Assembly: GCA_015489145.1 (NCBI GenBank)
Contig: WGAH01000540.1
Coordinates: 1-8,622 of the forward strand
Direction of reading: 5' to 3'
Length of the DNA: 8,622 nucleotides
DNA from: Deltaproteobacteria bacterium
GTDB lineage: Bacteria; Myxococcota_A; UBA796; UBA2385
Position 1 is the first letter of the stretch, and every line of letters starts with the position of its first letter. The notes beneath the pieces were generated by a model. It saw nothing but the letters and a program-made list of their open reading frames with translations. It made no database searches and was not told the origin of the DNA. Below, piece by piece: positions 1 through 7,900 of the stretch. The position numbers and the translations under genes are program-made.

Positions 1-24
1 CTATGGAATGGGCCCCTTCCAGCC

Positions 25-30
25 AGGAGG
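25..30 (+). promoter_or_regulatory. Shine-Dalgarno site of glnA
   Basis: A perfect AGGAGG lies 6 nt before the GTG at 37. It decides the start: the reading frame is also open upstream, but only this GTG has a properly spaced ribosome site, and the protein then begins as type I glutamine synthetases usually do. The 24 bases before it are too few to judge a promoter. Confidence 0.85.
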
Positions 31-36
31 CCCGAC

Positions 37-1488
37 GTGTTCGATTCCCCGGGCGCGGTGATCGCGGCGATGCGGGACCGGGAGATCCGGTTCCTCGACC
101 TCATGTACGTCAACCTCTACGGCGGCCTGCACCACGTCACCCTGCCGGCCAGCGCCGTGACCGAGCGCACCTTCGTCGAGGGGGTCGGCGTGGACGGCTC
201 CTCGATCCCCGGCTTCAAGAGCCTGGAATCCGGCGACATGGTCGTGATGCCGGACGTGCGCTCGATCTTCGAGGACCCCTTCACCGACCACCCGACCTTC
301 GTCGCCCTCTGCGACCTCGCCGAGGCCGACACCCGCGAGCCCGCCCGCAACGCCCCCCGGGTCATCGCCGCGCGGGCGGAGCGCTACCTGCGCGAGGCCG
401 GCATCGGCTCGCGGTCGATGTGGGGCCCGGAGCTCGAGTACTACGTCTTCGACGAGGTGACGGTGCGCGACCGGCCCGAGGACTGCGGCTGGACGATCCG
501 CAGCGCCGAGGCCGGCTGGGGAGACCCCCGGCGCGACGCCGACGTGGGCCTGTTCCGCTTCGGCCGCGGCGCCGGCACGATCCCGGCCCAGCGCGGCTAC
601 CACGCCGCCCGCCCCGCCGACCTCCTCTACGAGCTGCGCGCCGAGACCGTGCGCCGCATGGAGGCCGCCGGCATCCCGGTGAAGTACCACCACCACGAGG
701 TCGGCGCCGCCGGCCAGGTCGAGATCGAGCTGCGCTTCCAGGACCTCGTCCACGCCGCCGACTCCATCGTCAAGGGCAAGCTGATCGCCCGGCTGACCGC
801 CGCCGAGTTCGGCCTGCGCGCCACCTTCATGCCCAAGCCGCTGTACGGCCACGCCGGCAGCGGCCTGCACTTCCACCAGCACCTCTTCGACGGCCCGCGC
901 CCGGTCTTCCACGCCGAGGAGGGCTACGGCGGCCTGTCCCGCGACGCCCACGCCTACGTGGCGGGCCTGCTCGAGCACGGCGGCGCGGTGCTCGCCTTCA
1001 CCAACCCCTCGACCAACTCCTTCCGGCGGCTGGTGCCGGGCTACGAGGCGCCGGTCAAGGCCTTCTTCAGCCTGGGCAACCGCTCGGCGGCGATTCGCGT
1101 GCCCCGCTACGCCCGGGCCCCCGAGGCGAAGCGCATCGAGTTCCGCCCGCCGGACGCCACCGCCAACCCCTACCTGGCGATGGCGGCGATGCTGCTCGCC
1201 GGGGTGGACGGCATCCGCCGCAAGCTCGACCCGGGGGCGATGGGCTTCGGCCCCTTCGACGTCAACGTCGAGAAGCTGCCGCCGGAGGAGCGCGACCGCA
1301 TCCGCTCCCTGCCCGGCTCGCTGGACGAGGCCCTCGACGCGCTGGCGGCGGACCACGCCTTCCTGTTAGCCGGCGGCGTGTTTTCGGAGGAGCTGGTGCG
1401 CTCCTGGATCGAGGTTCACCGCGCCCGCGCGCGGGAGCTTCGCGCCCGGCCGCATCCCCTCGAGTTCGTCCACAGCCTCGACGCCTGA
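37..1488 (+). CDS. glnA: Type I glutamine synthetase (GlnA), adenylylation Tyr replaced by Glu
   Basis: Cytosolic enzyme joining glutamate and ammonia with ATP to make glutamine. The 483-residue length fits bacterial GSI. Seen: the N-terminal beta-grasp with DGSSIPGF (53-60) and SGDMVVMPD (65-73). The catalytic half follows with GPELEYYVFD (130-139, metal ligands E132 and E134), HHHEVGAAGQVE (218-229, E221 and E229), SGLHFH (H278), NPSTNSFRRLVPGYEAP (323-339, R331), NRSAAIRVP (R349) and RIEFRPPD (R366, R370). All expected metal, ATP and glutamate ligands appear present. The C-terminal loop keeps the LPPEE and GSLDEAL landmarks (414-434), but the Tyr adenylylated in E. coli (Y397) aligns with E412. 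Adenylylation by GlnE is therefore not expected. It starts with GTG behind AGGAGG. It is followed 39 nt later by gatE, suggesting that it supplies glutamine, the amide donor of the downstream amidotransferase. A specialised glutamine-synthetase-like ligase is possible but less likely given the intact active site. Confidence 0.93.
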   Translation: MFDSPGAVIAAMRDREIRFLDLMYVNLYGGLHHVTLPASAVTERTFVEGVGVDGSSIPGFKSLESGDMVVMPDVRSIFEDPFTDHPTFVALCDLAEADTREPARNAPRVIAARAERYLREAGIGSRSMWGPELEYYVFDEVTVRDRPEDCGWTIRSAEAGWGDPRRDADVGLFRFGRGAGTIPAQRGYHAARPADLLYELRAETVRRMEAAGIPVKYHHHEVGAAGQVEIELRFQDLVHAADSIVKGKLIARLTAAEFGLRATFMPKPLYGHAGSGLHFHQHLFDGPRPVFHAEEGYGGLSRDAHAYVAGLLEHGGAVLAFTNPSTNSFRRLVPGYEAPVKAFFSLGNRSAAIRVPRYARAPEAKRIEFRPPDATANPYLAMAAMLLAGVDGIRRKLDPGAMGFGPFDVNVEKLPPEERDRIRSLPGSLDEALDALAADHAFLLAGGVFSEELVRSWIEVHRARARELRARPHPLEFVHSLDA

Positions 1489-1518
1489 ACCCCGGGCCCC
1501 GGCCCGATCCCCACACCT

Positions 1519-1522
1519 GGAG
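1519..1522 (+). promoter_or_regulatory. Ribosome-binding site of gatE supporting a TTG start
   Basis: GGAG sits 5 nt before the TTG at 1528. The alternatives are ATG codons at 1579 and 1588, but they would remove the YAE segment just before the conserved GLEVH core, which archaeal GatE proteins also have, and I see no comparable site before them. The rest of the 39-nt glnA-gatE gap is C/G-rich, with no T-tract terminator. Confidence 0.6.
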
Positions 1523-1527
1523 CACGC

Positions 1528-3465
1528 TTGGCCGACATCCCCGCCTACGGCGAGCTGAGCGCTCGCGACTACGCCGAGATGGGCCTCATGGGAGGGCTGG
1601 AGGTCCACCGCCAGCTCGCCACCGAGCGCAAGCTGTTCTGCCGCTGCCCCGCCCGGCGCCTCACCGACGAGTACCACGCCGAGGTCCTGCGCCACATGCG
1701 CCCGACGCTCAGCGAGCTGGGCGAGTACGACGGCACGGCCTTGATGGAGTTCAAGACCCGCAAGGACATCGTCTACCGGATCAACCGGGACAACGTCTGC
1801 ACCTACGAGCTCGACGACGCCCCGCCCTTCGAGCTCAACCAGCAGGCCCTCGAGTACGCCCTCGAGATCTGCCTGATGTTCGGGTGCAGCATCGTCGGCG
1901 AGGTCCACATCGCCCGCAAGCAGTACCTCGACGGCTCGATCCCCACGGGCTTCCAGCGCACCGCCATCGTGGGCCTCGACGGCGCGATCCCCTTCCCCGG
2001 GCAGCCCGGGCGGGTGGTGCGCGTCCAGCAGATCTCGCTCGAGGAGGACTCCTGCCGGGAGGTCAGCGACCGGGGCCACGTCCGCACCTACATCGCCGAC
2101 CGCCTGAGCACCCCGCTCATCGAGGTCGTGACCAAGCCCGACCTCCGCACCCCCGAGGAGTGGGCGGTGGCGGCCACCGAGATCCGCAAGCTCTGCCGGG
2201 CGAGCGGCCGGGCGGCCACCGGGGCGGGCACCGCGCGGCAGGACGTCAACGTCAGCGTGCGCGGCGGCACCCGCGTCGAGATCAAGGGCGTGCCGAGCAT
2301 TCGCCTCATCCCGCGCCTGGTCCACTACGAGGCGGTGCGCCAGCGGGCCCTCCTCGAGATCCGCGACCGCCTGCGGGCCGCCGGCCTCGACGAGGTGCCC
2401 GAGCGTTCCGTCGACCTCACCGCCGCCGCCGAGAGCCTCCAGTTCCGGCCGGTGCGCGAGGCGCTGCGCTTCGGCGGGGTCGTGCGCGGGGTGGTGCTGC
2501 CGCCGCCGCTGGCCCGGGAGCTCGACACCCTCGTCGGCCCCGGCCGCCCCTTCGCCCGGGAGCTCGCCGACCGGGTGCGGGTCATCGCCTGCCTCGACGA
2601 GGAGCCCAACATCCTGTGGCACCCGAGCGCCGAGGCGGCCCTGCCGTCGGCGGCCTGGCAGCGCCTGCGCCGGGCCGGCGGGCTGGCCGAGGGCGAGGGG
2701 CTGGTGCTCGTGTGGGGCCCCGAGCGCGACGTGCGGACCGCCGTCACCGAGATCGCCGACCGCTGCCGGATGGCGCTGGACGGCGTGCCCCCGGAGACGC
2801 GGCAGGTCATGGACGACGGCACCACCGGCTTCGAGCGCGTGCTGCCCGGCCCCGACCGCATGTACCCCGACACCGACCTCCCGCCCTCGCCGCTGACCAT
2901 CGATCGGGTGGAGGCCGCCCGCGCCCGGGTGCCGGCGCCCTCCTGGGAGCAGGAGGCCGCCCTGGTCGAGGCCGGCCTGCCGGCGGCGGCGGCGCGGGCC
3001 ATCGTCCTGGACGGCCTCTACGAGCACGCCCGCCGCGGCCTCGCCGTCCCGGGCCTCCCTCCGCAGCGCGTGGGCGAGGTCCTCGTCGACCGCTTCCGCC
3101 TCCTGCGCCGGCGGGGCTGGATGGGCGAGCCGCTGGAGCCCGAGGTCGTCGAGCAGGTGTTTTTCCGCCTCGCGGAGGGGGCGCTCAGCCGGGAGGTGCT
3201 CCCCATCGTGCTCCGCCAGCTCTCCGGCTGCCGTCGCGCCGACGATCCCGACACCCCCGAGGGCATCTTCGCCCAGCAGGCGGTGCCGCCGACGGCCGAG
3301 GTGGACGCGGCCGTGCGCGTCGTCCTCGACGGCCCGCCGCCCCGCTCCGCCGACCCCGAGGCCCGCCTTCGCTACTGGATGGGGCGGGTGATGTTCGAGC
3401 TGGGCTACCGCGCGCCGGGCCGCGCGGTGCGCGCCCGCATCCTCGCCGCCCTGGAGGGACGATGA
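1528..3465 (+). CDS. gatE: Archaeal-type Glu-tRNA(Gln) amidotransferase subunit E
   Basis: GatE binds misacylated Glu-tRNA(Gln), phosphorylates the glutamyl group with ATP, and replaces the phosphate with ammonia channelled from GatD. The 645-residue length matches archaeal GatE (about 620-635) rather than bacterial GatB (about 475). Seen: the cradle (kinase) domain with GLEVHRQL (23-30), KLFCRCP (35-41), MRPTLSELGE (57-66), LDGSIPTGFQRT (134-145), LEEDSCRE (171-178), LIEVVTKPDL (197-206), RQDVNVSV (237-244) and RVEIKGV (249-255). Then comes the GatE-specific AspRS-like insertion, about 290-430, absent from GatB and quite divergent here. It is followed by DGTTGFERVLPGPDRMYPD (430-448), closely matching the family pattern DGTT-x-Y-x-RPLPGAARMYPETD. 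A helical/YqeY-like tail for tRNA binding runs to the end (about 455-645), with YWMGRVMFELGY near the C-terminus. TTG start. The stop overlaps the gatD start (ATGA), implying coupled translation of the two subunits. GatB is excluded by the insertion and the length. Confidence 0.95.
   Translation: MADIPAYGELSARDYAEMGLMGGLEVHRQLATERKLFCRCPARRLTDEYHAEVLRHMRPTLSELGEYDGTALMEFKTRKDIVYRINRDNVCTYELDDAPPFELNQQALEYALEICLMFGCSIVGEVHIARKQYLDGSIPTGFQRTAIVGLDGAIPFPGQPGRVVRVQQISLEEDSCREVSDRGHVRTYIADRLSTPLIEVVTKPDLRTPEEWAVAATEIRKLCRASGRAATGAGTARQDVNVSVRGGTRVEIKGVPSIRLIPRLVHYEAVRQRALLEIRDRLRAAGLDEVPERSVDLTAAAESLQFRPVREALRFGGVVRGVVLPPPLARELDTLVGPGRPFARELADRVRVIACLDEEPNILWHPSAEAALPSAAWQRLRRAGGLAEGEGLVLVWGPERDVRTAVTEIADRCRMALDGVPPETRQVMDDGTTGFERVLPGPDRMYPDTDLPPSPLTIDRVEAARARVPAPSWEQEAALVEAGLPAAAARAIVLDGLYEHARRGLAVPGLPPQRVGEVLVDRFRLLRRRGWMGEPLEPEVVEQVFFRLAEGALSREVLPIVLRQLSGCRRADDPDTPEGIFAQQAVPPTAEVDAAVRVVLDGPPPRSADPEARLRYWMGRVMFELGYRAPGRAVRARILAALEGR
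3453..3458 (+). promoter_or_regulatory. Ribosome-binding site of gatD inside the end of gatE
   Basis: GGAGGG lies within the last codons of gatE, 3 nt before the gatD ATG (3462). The start and the gatE stop share ATGA at 3462-3465. This is the usual layout for translational coupling and would help keep the two subunits in equal amounts, as an alpha2-beta2 GatDE needs. Confidence 0.75.
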
Positions 3466-4877
3466 ACCGCACCGAGGCCCGCCCGCCGCTCGACGCGCGG
3501 CCGGATCGCTTCAAGGGCTACCGCGGCGCCGCCCGCGACCTGCTCGACCGCATGGGCGTCGGCGTGTGGTCGGAGGTGCGGATCCACACCACCCGCGGCG
3601 ACTTCGAGGGGCTGGTCCTGCCGCGGGCCGAGTCGGCCGACGACCGGCACGTCGTGCTCAAGCTCGCCACCGGCTACAACATCGGCGTCGCCGTCGAGAC
3701 GGTCACCGCCATCGAGGAGACCGGCTACCGGCAGGCCCACTACAAGATCCCCGAGCAGGCCTTCCCCGAGACGCCGGGCCTGCCCCGGGTGACCCTCTTC
3801 GGCACCGGCGGCACGATCGCGAGCCGCCTGGACTACCGCACCGGCGCGGTCATCCCGGCCTTCTCGCCGGGTGAGCTGTACGGCTCGGTGCCGGAGCTGG
3901 CCGAGGTCTGCAACCTCCGCACCGAGAAGCTGTTCGGGGTGTTCAGCGAGAACATGGGCCCCGAGCAGTGGATCGCGCTGGCCGAGGCGGTGGGCGAGGA
4001 GATCCGCAAGGGCGTGGACGGCATCGTCATCGGCCACGGCACCGACACGATGCACCACACCGCGGCGATCCTGAGCTTCATGGTCCAGGACTCGCCGGTT
4101 CCCATCGTGATGGTGGGCAGCCAGCGCTCCAGCGACCGCCCGAGCTCGGACGCGGCCCTCAACCTGATCCACGCCTGCAAGACCGCCGGCGAGAGCGACA
4201 TCGCCGAGGTGATGGTCTGCATGTTCGGGCCCACCTCCGACCAGTACGGCCTGCTGCACCGGGGCACCCGGGTGCGGAAGATGCACTCCTCGTACCGCTC
4301 CACGTTCCGCACGGTGAGCGACATCCCGCTGGCGATGGTGGACCGCCACGCGATCACGCCCCTGCGCCCCGACTACCGGCGCCGGGGCGAGCGCGAGGTG
4401 AAGGTCGACACCGCCTTCGACGACCGCGTCACGATCCTCTACTACTACCCGAACATGAAGCCCGACGTGATCGATGCCCTGGTGGCCGCCGGCTACAAGG
4501 GCATCGTCATCGCCGGCACCGGGCTCGGGCACGTCAACAAGCAGGTCTACCCGGCGCTCGAGCGCGCCGCCGCCGCCGGGGTCCACGTCTACATGACCGT
4601 GCAGACCCTGTGGGGCTTCGTGCAGATGAACGTCTACGAGTCCGGCCGCGACATCCAGGAGCGCGGGGTGATCCCGGCGGCGAACATGCTGCCCGAGGTC
4701 GCCTACGTCAAGCTCGGCTGGGCGCTGGGCCACAGCCACGACCGCGAGGAGGTCAAGCGCCTCATGCTCACGCCGGTGGCCGGCGAGATCACCGAGCGCG
4801 AGCCCTTCGACGGCTACCTGATCCTCCAGGGCGGCCTCCCCGAGGTCGAGGAGTTCACCCGCAAGTACCGGATCTGA
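3462..4877 (+). CDS. gatD: Archaeal-type Glu-tRNA(Gln) amidotransferase subunit D (asparaginase-like glutaminase)
   Basis: GatD hydrolyses glutamine (or asparagine) and passes the ammonia to GatE for transamidation of Glu-tRNA(Gln). The 471-residue protein has a GatD-specific N-terminal SH3-like barrel (about 33-88: VGVWSEVRIHTTRGDFEG, then LKLATGYNIGV) ahead of a complete L-asparaginase-fold domain (about 108-440). Catalytic residues are all visible: T118 in GTGGTIAS, T194 and D195 in GHGTDTMHHT, and K273 in RGTRVRKMHSSY. The nucleophile-to-Thr spacing of 76 equals that of Methanothermobacter GatD (T101/T177). Y125 in RLDYRTGAV is the equivalent of the asparaginase lid Tyr. It differs from plain asparaginases by the N-terminal barrel and by a C-terminal GEITEREPFDGYLILQGGLP segment typical of GatD. 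About 15-20 extra residues precede the barrel. It overlaps gatE by 4 nt. A stand-alone asparaginase is unlikely given the barrel and the coupling to gatE. Confidence 0.95.
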   Translation: MNRTEARPPLDARPDRFKGYRGAARDLLDRMGVGVWSEVRIHTTRGDFEGLVLPRAESADDRHVVLKLATGYNIGVAVETVTAIEETGYRQAHYKIPEQAFPETPGLPRVTLFGTGGTIASRLDYRTGAVIPAFSPGELYGSVPELAEVCNLRTEKLFGVFSENMGPEQWIALAEAVGEEIRKGVDGIVIGHGTDTMHHTAAILSFMVQDSPVPIVMVGSQRSSDRPSSDAALNLIHACKTAGESDIAEVMVCMFGPTSDQYGLLHRGTRVRKMHSSYRSTFRTVSDIPLAMVDRHAITPLRPDYRRRGEREVKVDTAFDDRVTILYYYPNMKPDVIDALVAAGYKGIVIAGTGLGHVNKQVYPALERAAAAGVHVYMTVQTLWGFVQMNVYESGRDIQERGVIPAANMLPEVAYVKLGWALGHSHDREEVKRLMLTPVAGEITEREPFDGYLILQGGLPEVEEFTRKYRI

Positions 4878-4920
4878 GCCGGCGGCCGGGGCGCGCGCGG
4901 CGGGGCCGGGGCCGGCGCGG

Positions 4921-4926
4921 TAGACT
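4921..4926 (+). promoter_or_regulatory. Putative -10 element of a leaderless promoter
   Basis: TAGACT fits the TANNNT -10 pattern and is separated by exactly 6 nt (CCCGCC) from the ATG at 4933. Initiation 6-7 nt past a -10 would therefore put the first base of the mRNA at or next to the A of the ATG. No Shine-Dalgarno is present before this ATG, which agrees with leaderless translation. The remainder of the 55-nt spacer (4878-4920) is almost pure G/C, with two copies of GCCGGC but no T-tract, so I cannot call an intrinsic terminator for gatD. No clear -35 element is recognisable. Confidence 0.5.
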
Positions 4927-4932
4927 CCCGCC

Positions 4933-7900
4933 ATGAAGAACGGCGGCAAGCGCGCGTGGCGGTGGGTGAGCCTCCTCGGCGTCGGGGTCTCCGTGGCCCT
5001 GTGGGCCGGGACCGGCGGCCCGGACGCCGGGGACTACGTCTACACCGATTCCGACGAGGCCGACGGCCCGCCCCACGCGCTGCTGCCGCTCAGCGACCCG
5101 ACCGACCCGGGGCTCGCCGACGACGGCACCACGGACGTGGACCTGGGCTTCGACTTCGAGTGGTACGGCGTCACCGTCGACCAGCTCACCCTCTCCAACG
5201 ACGGCGTGCTGTTCTTCGACGGGGCCACCGCCACGGCCGCCTGCCCGGACAGCGCGTCCTACAGCGGGGTGGCGGCCTTCTGGGACGACTGGGCCGCCGG
5301 CTCGGCGACCTGGCAGGTCCTCGGGCGCTACCCGCACCGGGTCTTCGTCGCCCAGTGGAGCGGCGCCCACGACAGCGCCGGGGGCGACGGCACGGTGCAG
5401 GCCTGGCTCGTCGAGGGGCGGGACGAGGCGGTGATCGCGCTCGACGACATCACCTTCGGCGACCCGAGCGTGGACGGCGGCGCCGGCGCCGTGGTCGGCG
5501 CCACCGGCGGCGCCGGCACCGGCCTGGCCTGGTCCTGCACCGGGGGCCTGAGCGACGGCACGAGCGCCTGGTTCGGCCAGGAGGGGCAGCGACCGTCGGC
5601 CCCGACCCGCACCACCGAGGAGGTCGACATCTCCTGGGACGGCAGTGCCGTCTCCCAGTACGCCGGGCGCGCCCTGGCCGGCGGCGACGTGGACGGCGAC
5701 GGCTACGCCGAGCTGCTGGTCGGCGCCCAGGACGCCGACGCCGCCTGGCTGCTCTGGGGCAGCGAGGAGGCGGCCGGCGACAGCCTGGATTCCGCGCTCA
5801 CGAGCTTTTCCGCCGACACCGCCGGCGTCGGGCTCGGCACGGCGGCGGCCCTGGCCGACCTCGACGGCGACGGCGCCGACGAGGTGATCCTCGGCGCCCC
5901 CGAGGACGGCACCGCCGCCGCCAGCGCCGGGGCGGTCTACGTCCTCGCCGGCGGGGAAGTTCTCGGCGACTTCTCGCTGCCCACCGACGCCGACTGGACG
6001 GTCCTCGGCCCCACGGCGGCCGCCTCGGGCACGAGCAGCAGCACCTACAAGAAGGCCCGGGCCGGCCGGGCGGTGGCCGCCGGCGACATCGACGGGGACG
6101 GCTACGGCGACCTCCTCGTCGGCGCGCCGGAGGACGACTCGGCGGGCGACGAGGCCGGGGCCGCCTTCGTGCTCTACGGCGGGGCCTCGGCGCTCTCCGG
6201 GGGCACGAGCAGCCTCGATGCGCCCGACGCGGCGCTGCTGGGCGAGGCGAGCAACGACCGCGCCGGCCGCACCGTGGCCCTGGCCGACCTCGACGGCGAC
6301 GGGGCCAGCGACCTGCTGGTGGCCGCGCCCTACTTCGACCCCTCGTCGAGCACCGCCAACGCCGGGCGCGTCTACGCCGTGGCCGGGGGCAGCCTGGCGG
6401 GCACCCTCGACCTGGCGAGCGAGGCCTGGGCCACCTTCAGCGGCAGCGAGGCCGACGCCGAGCTGGGCACCGCGATCGCCACCGGCGACTTCGACGGCGA
6501 TGGGCAGGGCGACGGTGCTCGCGTAGGGGGCGCCGACGCGGACGCCGAGGCCTACGGGGATGCCGCCACCGCCCACTTCGGCGCGGCCATCGTCGTCGGC
6601 GACCTCGACGAGAGCGGCACCGACGACCTCGTCGTCTCCGCCCCCAACGACGGGAGCTGGCTGGCCTCGGGCGGGGCGGTCTACGCCTGGACCACCCTCG
6701 GGGGCACGAGCCTGGCGGCCTCGGACGCCGACTACGCGGTCTACGGCGCCGACGCCAGCGGCGCCCTCGGCACGGCCCTCGCCGGGATGAGCGACCACGA
6801 CGGCGACGGCTACCCCGACCTCGCGTTTTCGGCCCCCTACGCCACCGCCGGCGGCCTCACCGGCGCGGGCCGGGTCCACGTCTGGTCGGTGAAGCCGGAC
6901 TTCCCCGACCGCGACGGCGACGGCTTCGTGTCGACCTCGGTGGACGGGGTGGACTGCGACGACGAGGACGCGAGCGTCTACCCGGGGGTGGCCGAGGTGG
7001 ACGGCAACCTCGCTGACGACGACTGCGACGGCTGGATCGACGACGTGCTGATCCTTCGCCGCGACGCCTCCGAGTGGGCGTGGGACCTCGACGACCTGTT
7101 CGGATCGCCTGGGGGAACCGACGCCTCCGACCTGCCGGATTCCTTCGGCTTCGAGGGCCTCGCCGCCGGCAGCGACGTCAGCAGCGTCTACGCGGCGGAC
7201 GGGCTCACGATCTCGGCCAGCGGCAGCGCCACCGCCGAGGCGAGCGTGTGGGACGCCGCGCCGGTCGGCAACACCGGCGTCAAGGTGGTGGCCGGCGCCG
7301 CCAACCGCGTCACCCTGTCCTTTTCCGACGAGGTGGACGCCCTGGCCCTGCGGGTCCTCGACGGCGAGGGCGGCTTCAAGGTGCGCCTCGACAGCGGCCT
7401 CTCGACGCTCCTCTCGGGCCGGCTCCTCGAGCTGTACGCCCCCAACGTCAGCGAGGGCAGCTTCGTCGGCATGAGCTTCGCCGAGCCGATCACCGAGCTC
7501 ACCCTCGAGGCCGCCGCCGGCGACCAGTGGGGCTTCGACGCGGTGCAGGTGCTCTGGGCCAGCGCCACCGACCGCGACGGCGACGGCTGGAGCGAGGACA
7601 TGGGGGACTGCGACGACGAGGACGCCGCGGTCTCCCCGGACGCCGCCGAGGTGCTCGGCAACGGCGTCGACGACGACTGCGACGGCGTGGTGGACGCCGG
7701 CTCGATGACGGTGGAGACCGACGCCTCGGCCTGGGCCTCCGCCGCCGGCTATTCGCCCGAGATCGCCGACTTCGAGGACCTCGCCCTCGGCGAGGTCGTT
7801 GACGACGACTACACCGCCGACCTCGGCCTGACCTTCGACGGCACGCTCACCGTGGCCGCCGACGTGGACGGCGCGGCTCCCCGCGACGCCCAGGCCGCCC

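Noticed and set aside
1..1356. A 451-residue minus-strand open frame over glnA, and similar ones at 1366-3027 and 3405-4949
   Set aside because: Each mirrors a well-supported + strand gene, is rich in Ala, Gly, Arg and Val without motifs, and has no independent start signals.
3..3461. A + strand open frame running from 3 into gatD that could suggest a giant fusion protein
   Set aside because: The part before 3462 is an Arg/Pro-rich off-frame reading of glnA and gatE. The real protein starts at ATG 3462 with its own ribosome site.
1528..3465. Bacterial GatB instead of GatE
   Set aside because: The protein is about 170 residues too long, contains the insertion region and the GatE signature near 430-453, and is paired with GatD, not GatA or GatC.
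3462..4877. Plain cytosolic L-asparaginase instead of GatD
   Set aside because: The N-terminal SH3-like barrel, the GatD-type C-terminus and the translational coupling to gatE all favour GatD.
4878..4920. Possible intrinsic terminator after gatD
   Set aside because: G/C-rich with GCCGGC palindromes that could pair, but there is no T-tract and no convincing single stem.
4956..7016. A 686-residue + strand Arg/Gly-rich open frame
   Set aside because: It is the off-frame shadow of the secreted protein. The correct frame starting at 4933 shows signal peptide, FG-GAP and metal-binding motifs.
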